Below are positions 62,861 through 64,000 of a stretch of DNA of 64,000 nucleotides, piece by piece. The position numbers and the translations under genes are program-made. This stretch comes from Durio zibethinus (taxonomy: Eukaryota > Streptophyta > Magnoliopsida > Malvales > Malvaceae): the NCBI RefSeq assembly GCF_002303985.1, contig NW_019167915.1, forward strand, positions 7,469,170-7,533,169, written 5' to 3'. The notes under the pieces were generated by a model. That model had not been told where the DNA came from. It searched no databases and saw only the letters and a program-made list of their open reading frames with translations. The first letter of the stretch is position 1. Every line of letters starts with the position of its first letter.

Positions 62861-63557
62861 AATGTGATTCCCGTTGTTTACATTACACGGAACAGCAATG
62901 GTCACTGGAAGTTGGGGTTTCGTTTAGATGTTATTTAAATAATTAACAAAAATCATTTGCCAATATATAAATTAATAAATAATTAGTTTGACCAAAAAAT
63001 GTATATAAATTAAGAAATAATTAGTTTAACCAAAAAAACATATAAATTAAGAAATAATTAGTTTATGATAAAAACACAATATCGTTATCGTATATATAGA
63101 ATATAGTTTCAATATTTAGTGGGTTCAAATCCCTCTTAATCTTTTTTTTCTTTTTAATTAAAAATATCTTTTTACAACTATTAGCTTTTTTTTTCACAAA
63201 AAGATTGCTTTTTTTTTTTTGTTTGTTTTATATATTAATATAAAATTTTTAATTCTAAAAACAGAATTAAAAGACTATTATATCTTCTAATTTTTATATG
63301 AGGTAATTAATGTTCTTTTACATTTATTCTTTATAATTCATTAATTTATAAAAAAAAAAAAAAGACATTTTCTTAACAAAAAAACAAAATAATGATATTC
63401 TGTCATGGGCCTGGTTTGCGGGCAATGGTCCTTTAAATGAAATCTCTTTGGGCTGAGGCTTTATTACCTAAAATCGTGTAAAAAGATAACTCCGCCAACG
63501 TAAACGAGGAAGCCCCAAAAACTTTCGTTATCCTGAAAATAGTAACATTGGTGGAAG
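62861..63557. other. intergenic, promoter side of the last gene
   Basis: AT-rich; a 40-60-bp unit containing ATATAAATTAAGAAATAATT recurs two to three times at about 62960-63065. A tRNA B-box-like GGTTCAAATCC at 63122-63132 has no tRNA around it. The 100 bases before 63558 should be the promoter/5' UTR of the next gene. Confidence 0.4.
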
Positions 63558-63920
63558 ATGAACATGGCAATGAACGGATATTTTCGCAATCCAAATGCAA
63601 GTAAGAATGAAATCCATCGTCATCACCTTCTTCTTCTTCTTCGTCAGAATTTACCCGCAGTTGCCAAGCAGCTTTTTGCCCTTTTCTTCTTTTCCTCTTA
63701 TCCGATTCTAATTAACAATGACGACAAAAAGAAATCGCCGCCTCTTCGAATTCGAGCAGCAGCAGCAGCAGCTGAAGAAGGCAATTCGACTTCCAATGTA
63801 ACTAGCACAACTGATGTTAAAAGGTCGGGGCAAAGCGAGGGGGAGGAGACTTCTCAAGATACGTGAAGAGAAGAGGAAACAAGAATTCAACAGGCTTCAC
63901 AATTATCCTTCATGTGCCGA
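63558..63920 (+). CDS. 5' exon of a plastid-targeted DUF3531-like protein, partial, with apparent frameshift
   Basis: The ATG-initiated frame begins MNMAMNGYFRNPNASKNEIH, a Leu/Ser/Arg-rich transit-like region followed by LRIRAAAAAAEEGNSTS and DVKR, and stops at 63864-63866. From about 63841 the +1 frame reads GRRLLKIREEKRKQEFNRLH and NYPSCAE. This strongly resembles the segment LLKIREEKR.REYDRLHNYPSWAKVLE that I associate with the plant/cyanobacterial DUF3531 family (function unknown). A donor-like GTAC follows at 63921, where the family sequence WAK/VLE would split, so exon 1 may end at 63920 and the gene continues past the window. The frame switch between about 63817 and 63845 is either a real frameshift (pseudogene) or a sequencing/assembly error. 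The usual Trp in PSWAK is Cys here, which favours decay. Family assignment is from memory and moderate. Confidence 0.5.
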
Positions 63921-64000
63921 GTACTCCTAATTTCATTGTTTCTTCTCCTTTTAATATTTACCCTTCATTGTTCCCGTTTGACTTATTCTCTCTGTGATTA
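63921..64000 (+). other. probable start of intron 1 of the DUF3531-like gene
   Basis: T-rich sequence after the GTAC donor-like site, ending at the window edge. Consistent with a plant intron; the acceptor lies outside. Confidence 0.4.

Noticed and set aside
63115..63140. Second tRNA B-box-like GGTTCAAATCC
   Set aside because: Surrounded by AT-rich DNA with no cloverleaf and no A box.

Overview
This window is nuclear DNA from a flowering plant, most likely a eudicot. The evidence is a set of intron-rich genes with plant-specific products (a plastid CLC-type anion channel, a Golgi UDP-rhamnose/UDP-galactose transporter, the ankyrin protein AKR2, a secreted GH27 alpha-galactosidase), AT-rich introns and intergenic DNA, and plant-type transposon remnants (Copia gag, long LTRs, LINE, hAT MITEs). 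I could not assign a species. All similarities are by eye; no alignment or database search was run.

Region 1-33.9 kb is gene-poor. A long pyrimidine-rich tract (about 240-1660) is split by a clean hAT-type MITE with an 8-bp target duplication. A diverged minisatellite (2.44-3.4 kb) follows. A segment of about 2.4 kb exists twice. The copy at about 27.17-29.60 kb is continuous. The other copy is cut into 3.64-4.94 kb and 17.84-18.89 kb by a 12.9-kb insertion flanked by the 7-mer GGACTAT. The insertion has long direct repeats (about 6.93-8.12 and 16.66-17.84 kb), a Tat/Ogre-like primer-binding site just after the left repeat, several tandem arrays and a candidate solo LTR, but no recognisable gag-pol. 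Both segment copies carry a decayed RhoGDI exon. A Copia gag remnant with LTR and primer-binding site lies at about 23.8-25.6 kb on the minus strand.

Region 34.4-50.5 kb holds three minus-strand genes whose exons I could join in frame: CLC-e-like anion channel (6 exons, 733 aa), URGT-type nucleotide-sugar transporter (5 exons, 349 aa, with a LINE fragment in intron 1) and AKR2-like ankyrin protein (8 exons, 365 aa).

Region 50.5-64 kb is on the plus strand. A stretch rich in retrotransposon-like sequence leads to a broken small-subunit isopropylmalate dehydratase copy. Then come an intact 15-exon alpha-galactosidase (421 aa), a decayed partial duplicate of it just downstream, and the first exon of a plastid-targeted gene that runs off the window and appears to contain a frameshift.

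The intact genes belong to separate pathways (thylakoid ion transport, Golgi sugar-nucleotide import, targeting of organelle membrane proteins, galactoside hydrolysis). This is an ordinary plant gene neighbourhood, not an operon or cluster. The most informative feature is the interrupted/uninterrupted duplicate pair, which serves as an empty-site control for the 12.9-kb insertion.
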